From Bolinopsis microptera (Eukaryota > Ctenophora > Tentaculata > Lobata > Bolinopsidae): a DNA stretch of 64,000 nt. The translations under genes were made by a program, and so were the position numbers. A model generated the notes under the pieces. That model was not told where the DNA came from, did not search any database, and saw only the letters and a list, made by a program, of their open reading frames with translations. The stretch lies in NCBI RefSeq assembly GCF_026151205.1, contig NC_087076.1, forward strand, positions 22,810,828-22,874,827, in the 5' to 3' direction. Below are positions 59,701 to 64,000 of this stretch, piece by piece (the stretch's first letter is position 1; the number at the start of each line of letters is the position of its first letter).

Positions 59701-61775
59701 CTAGTTCATAGACCCCCAATTCTGGTTGACAGAGTGAAGAATTACCATTCTGGTTGCCAGATTCACTCTTCTAGAGAGGAGACCCACTCTTCTAGTAGGT
59801 ATAGAGTCAAGACCCACTATTCTAAAATGCAGACCCACCATTCTGGTTGCCAGACTCACTCTTCTAAGGCGAAGACCTACCATTCTGGTTGCCAGCCCCA
59901 CTCTTCTAGAGTGTAGACGCACCATTCCGATTGCCAGACCCACTATTCTTGAGTGAAGACCCACCTTTCGGGTTGCCGGACCCACTATTCTAGACTCTAG
60001 ACTCCAGACGCACAATTCTGGTTGCCATATATCCTATATTCTAGTTTAGACCCCCAATTCTGGTTGACACTTGACAGCTACAGAGTGTAGACTTACCATT
60101 CTGGTTGCCAGACCCACTCTTCTAGAGTGAAGACCCACTATTCTAGAATTCTTACCCACCATTCTTGTTGCCAGACCCACTCTTAGCTAGAGTGAAGACC
60201 CACTATTCAAGAATTCTGACCCATCATTCTTGTTTCCAGACCCACTACCCTAAGGTGCAGACCCACCATTCTGATTGCCAGACTCACTCATCTTGATTCC
60301 CTTGATTGCAGACCCACTATTCTGGTTGCCAGACCCACTCTTAGCTAGAGTGAAGACCCACTATTCAAGAATTCTGACCCATCATTCTTGTTTCCAGACC
60401 CACTACCCTAAGGTGCAGACCCACCATTCTGATTGCCAGACTCACTCATCTTGATTCCCTTGATTGCAGACCCACTATTCTGGTTGCCAGACCCACTCTT
60501 ATAGATTGCAGACACACCAATCTAGTAGCCAGACCCACTCTTCTAAAGTGTAGACCCACCAGACCTATTATTCTAGAGTGAAGACCCACCATTCGGGTTG
60601 TCCAAACCCACAATTCTGGTAGCCATATCTCCTTTATTCTAGTTTATAGACCCCCAAATCTGGTTGACAGAGTGTAGACATACCATTCTGGTTGCCAGGC
60701 CCACTCTTATAGAGTGAAGATCCACTACTCTAGAATGCAGACCCGCAATTCTGGTTGCCAGACCCACTATTCCAGATTGCCAGACCAACTCTTCTCAAGT
60801 GTAGACCCACCACCCTGGTTGTCAGACCCACTCTTCAAGGGTGCAGACCCACCACTCTGGTTGTCAGACCCACTCTTCAAGGGTGTACGTACACCCACAA
60901 TTCTGGTTGCCGGACCAACTTCTAGATTGCAGACCCACCATTCCAGCTGCCAGACCCACTCTTCTCAAGTCCAGACCCACCACTCGGGTTGTCAGACCCA
61001 CTCTTCAAGGGTGTACGTACACCCACCATTCTGGTTGCCAGACCAACTTCTAGAATGCAGACCCACCATTCCAGCTGCCAGACCCACTCTTCTCAAGTCC
61101 AGACCCACCACTCTGGTTGTCAGACCCACTCTTAAAGGGTGCAGACTCACCATTTAGCGGCCAGACCCACGCTTCTCAAGTGCAGACACACCACTCTGGT
61201 TGCCGGACCCACTCTTCTAGAGTGAAGACTCATTATTCTCGAATGCAGATCCACAATTCTGGTTGCTAGACCAACTTCTAGATTGCAGACCCACCATTCC
61301 AGCCGCCAGACCCACTCTTCTCAAGTGCAGACCCACCATTCTGGTTGTCAGACCCACTCTTCTAGAGTGAAGACTCATTATTCTCGAATGCAGATCCACA
61401 ATTCTGGTTGCTAGACCAACTTCTAGATTGCAGACCCACCATTCCAGCCGCAAGAACCACTCTTCTCAAGTGCAGACCCACCATTCTGGTTGTCAGACCC
61501 ACTCTTCAAGGGTGTAGACCCACAATTCTGGTTAACAGACCCACTTCTAGATTGCATACCCACCATTCTAGCTGCCAGACCCACTATTCTCAAGTGCACA
61601 CCCACCACTCTGGTTGTCAGACCACTCTTTAAGGGTACAGACCCATCATTCTGGTTGCCAGACCCACTTCTAGATTGTAGACCCACCATTCTGGTTGCCA
61701 GACCCACTTCTAGATTGCAGACCCACCATTCTAGCGGCCAGACCCACTCTTCTCAAGTGCAGACCCACCACTATA
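59700..61775. repeat. Degenerate CCAGACCCACTCTTCTAGAG minisatellite
   Basis: About 2 kb of 40-odd-bp units pairing ACCATTCTGGTTGCCAGACC with CACTCTTCTAGAGTGAAGAC. Larger duplications are visible, for example 60170-60290 against 60330-60500. Confidence 0.9.
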
Positions 61776-61979
61776 GGCAACAGGGGTGAATAATATCAAC
61801 AAATAAAGATTGTTTAATTTTTGCAAAAAATTTCTCGTCATGTGACAACCCTTCCCAACCCCCCTCAACCCCCTACCCCTCCCCCTAAAAAACTCATCGG
61901 ATTTTTGCTTCCCGCGAACATGATTTTTTCTGAAAATTTTTGTCGAGCCAGATCTGTAAATCTATCAAATATGTAAAAA

Positions 61980-62890
61980 AAAAACCTTAAGTCTGAGGAG
62001 GAGAAGGAGGACCCAGGAGGAGGAGGACCCAGGAGGAGGAGGACCCAGGAGGAGGACCCAGGAAAAGGCCCCAGGAGGAGGAGGAGGACTGGGGAGGAGG
62101 AGAACTGTTGAGGACTGATGAGGAGGACTGAGGACGAGGAGGAGGAGTAGGAGGAGGACTGAGGAGGGGAGGAGGAAGAGGACTGGGGAGGATCAGAAAG
62201 ACCCAGGAGGACCCAGGAGGAGGAGGAGGAGGAGGACCCAGGAGGAGGACTGAGGAGGACTGAGGAGGAGGACTGACGATGACTGAGAAGGAGGACTGAC
62301 GATGACTGAGAAGGAGGAGGACTGAGGAGTACTGAGGAGGATGGCTGAGGAGGATGGCTGGGAGGATAGCTGAGGAGGATGACTGAGGAGGATGACTGAG
62401 AGGGAGGATGACTCAGGAGGAGGACTCAGAAGGAAGAGGAGGAGGACTCAGGAGGAGGACTTAGGAGAAATGAGAAGGAGGACTGAGGAGAACTGAGGAG
62501 GAGGAGGAGGACTGAATAGGAGGAGGAGAAGGAGGGGGACTGGGAGAGGACTGGGGAGGAGGAGGACTGATGAGAAGGATGAGGAGGAGGACCCAGGAGG
62601 AGGAGGACTGAGGAGAAGGATGAGGAGGAGGACTGAGGAGGACTGAGGACTGAGGAGGAAGAGGAGGAGGATGAAGAGGAGGAGGAGGACCCAGGAGGAG
62701 GACCCAGGAGGAGGACTCAGGAGATGGAGGAGGACTGGGGAGGAGGAGGACTGTTGAGGACTGATGAGGAGGACTGAGGACGAAGAGGAGGAGTAGGAGG
62801 AGGACTGAGGAGGGGAGGAGGAAGAGGACTGAGGAAGATCAGGAAGACCCAGGGGGAGGAGGAGGAAGAGTAGGAGGAGGAAGCATCTAA
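61980..62890. repeat. GGA-rich low-complexity DNA, second block
   Basis: GAGGAGGAGGACCCAGGAGG and GACTGAGGAGG units. Some frames are long and open but are pure repeat. Confidence 0.92.
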
Positions 62891-62929
62891 ATGTTATTTC
62901 CATTTTTGTCCGTTTTTGTCCATTTTTGT

Positions 62930-63192
62930 CCGCTCTATTTTTTGTCCGTTTTGAAAATATAGGGTACCGAACGGACAAAAAACATGATCCCCCTATAACA
63001 GCAAAAATTGAACATTTTATTTAGCAATTTAGGTGTCCATTAATGTCCGCCTATGTCCGCCTATGTCCGCCTATGTCCGCCTATGTCCGTCTATGTCCAC
63101 CTATGTCCGCCTATGTCCGCCTATGTCCTGTCCTTTTTGGATTCTATGAGACAAGCGGACATAGACAGACGTGACACCCCCCCCCCCCCCCT
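62930..63192. repeat. GTCCGCC-family repeat, right edge of the 6.5-kb block
   Basis: CTATGTCCGC in about eight tandem copies, then TTTTTGGATTCTATGAGACA, AGACGTGACA and poly-C. The end is inverted relative to the left edge at 56701. Confidence 0.8.
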
Positions 63193-64000
63193 CTGAGGGA
63201 CAGAACCTGAAACAATACTCTGTTAGAGGGACAGAACCTGAAACAATACTCTGTTAGAGGGACAGAACCTGAAACAATACTCTGTTAGAGGGACAGAACC
63301 TGAAACAATACTCTGTTAGAGGGACAGAACCTGAAACAATACTCTGTTAGAGGGACAGAACCTGAAACAATACTCTGTTAGCAGGACTAGTGAGGGACAG
63401 AACCTGAAACAATACTCTGTTAGAGGAACAGAACCTGAAACAATACTCTGTTAGAGGGACAGAACCTGAAACAATACTCTGTTAGAGGGACAGAACCTGA
63501 AACAATACTCTGTTAGAGGGACAGAACCTGAAACAATACTCTGTTAGAGGGACAGAACCTGAAACAATACTCTGTTAGAGGGACCGAACCTGAAACAGAG
63601 AGAGAGATTAATCTCTTGTGGCAGAGGGACAGAACCTGAAACAGAGAGAGCGATTAATCTCTTGTGGCAGAGGGACAGAACCTGAAACAGAGAGAGAGAT
63701 TAATCTCTTGTGGCAGAGGGACAGAACCTGAAACAGAGAGAGAGATTAATCTCTTGTGGCAGAGGGACAGAACCTGAAACAGAGAGAGATTAATCTCTTG
63801 TGGCAGAGGGACAGAACCTGAAACAATACTCTGTTAGAGGGACAGAACCTGAAACAATACCCTGTTAGAGGGACAGAACCTGAAACAGAGAGAGAGATTA
63901 ATCAGGTTGGCAGAGGGACAGAACCTGAAACAGAGAGAGATTAATCTCTTATGGCAGAGGGACAGAACCTGAGACAATACTCTGTTAGCAGGACTAGTGA
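63193..64000. repeat. 31/44-bp acceptor-derived array, continuing past the window
   Basis: Same units as 56228-56700: first the 31-bp type, then the GAGAGATTAATCTCTTGTGG type, then mixed. The array runs off the end of the window, towards the missing 5' flippase exons. Confidence 0.95.

Noticed and set aside
62448-62978. Ser/Leu/Pro-rich frame of 176 codons
   Set aside because: Pure GGA-repeat translation.

Overview
The window is animal (eukaryotic) DNA. It is AT-rich and repeat-dense, with spliced genes carrying GT-AG introns. A cnidarian-like invertebrate is the likeliest source. ShKT domains occur in several genes, fucolectin (FTP) lectin domains are tandemly repeated in one gene, and there is a short collagen; the taxon is an inference. 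Exons were assembled by hand from splice sites, reading phase and family motifs.

Layout. (1) 1-2.75 kb: an old LINE tail, nested inverted repeats and a hAT-like MITE. (2) 2.8-12.4 kb, minus strand: a complete seven-exon gene for a secreted mosaic protein (signal peptide, ShKT, ShKT, PAN/apple, collagen; 348 residues). A full-length two-ORF CR1-like LINE (6165-10770) sits in one of its introns, in a tandem duplication that also preserves the empty target site. (3) 14.4-30.9 kb, minus strand: a complete 20-exon gene for a secreted protein of six FTP lectin domains (937 residues). Its introns are swollen by minisatellites, a 438-bp GA run and a Crypton-like insertion. (4) 31-38 kb: repeats and one small membrane-protein ORF. 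(5) 38.2-56.2 kb, minus strand: the 3' fourteen exons (758 codons) of a P4-ATPase lipid flippase; its 5' part lies beyond the window. Nested in its introns are an opposite-strand cluster of papain-like protease/ShKT genes (44.9-51.5 kb) and a same-strand intronless gene for a carboxypeptidase-like membrane protein that lacks catalytic residues. (6) 56.2-64 kb: satellite-like repeats only.

The strongest unusual signal is that several tandem arrays are built from pieces of exon-intron boundaries. A 64-bp array carries the end of lectin exon 19 plus its splice donor. A 31/44-bp array carries the acceptor and first bases of a flippase exon. Other flippase and lectin splice sites are duplicated on a smaller scale. 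A five-copy MITE family, mostly with 8-bp target duplications, and a paired CRE cluster are further points of interest.
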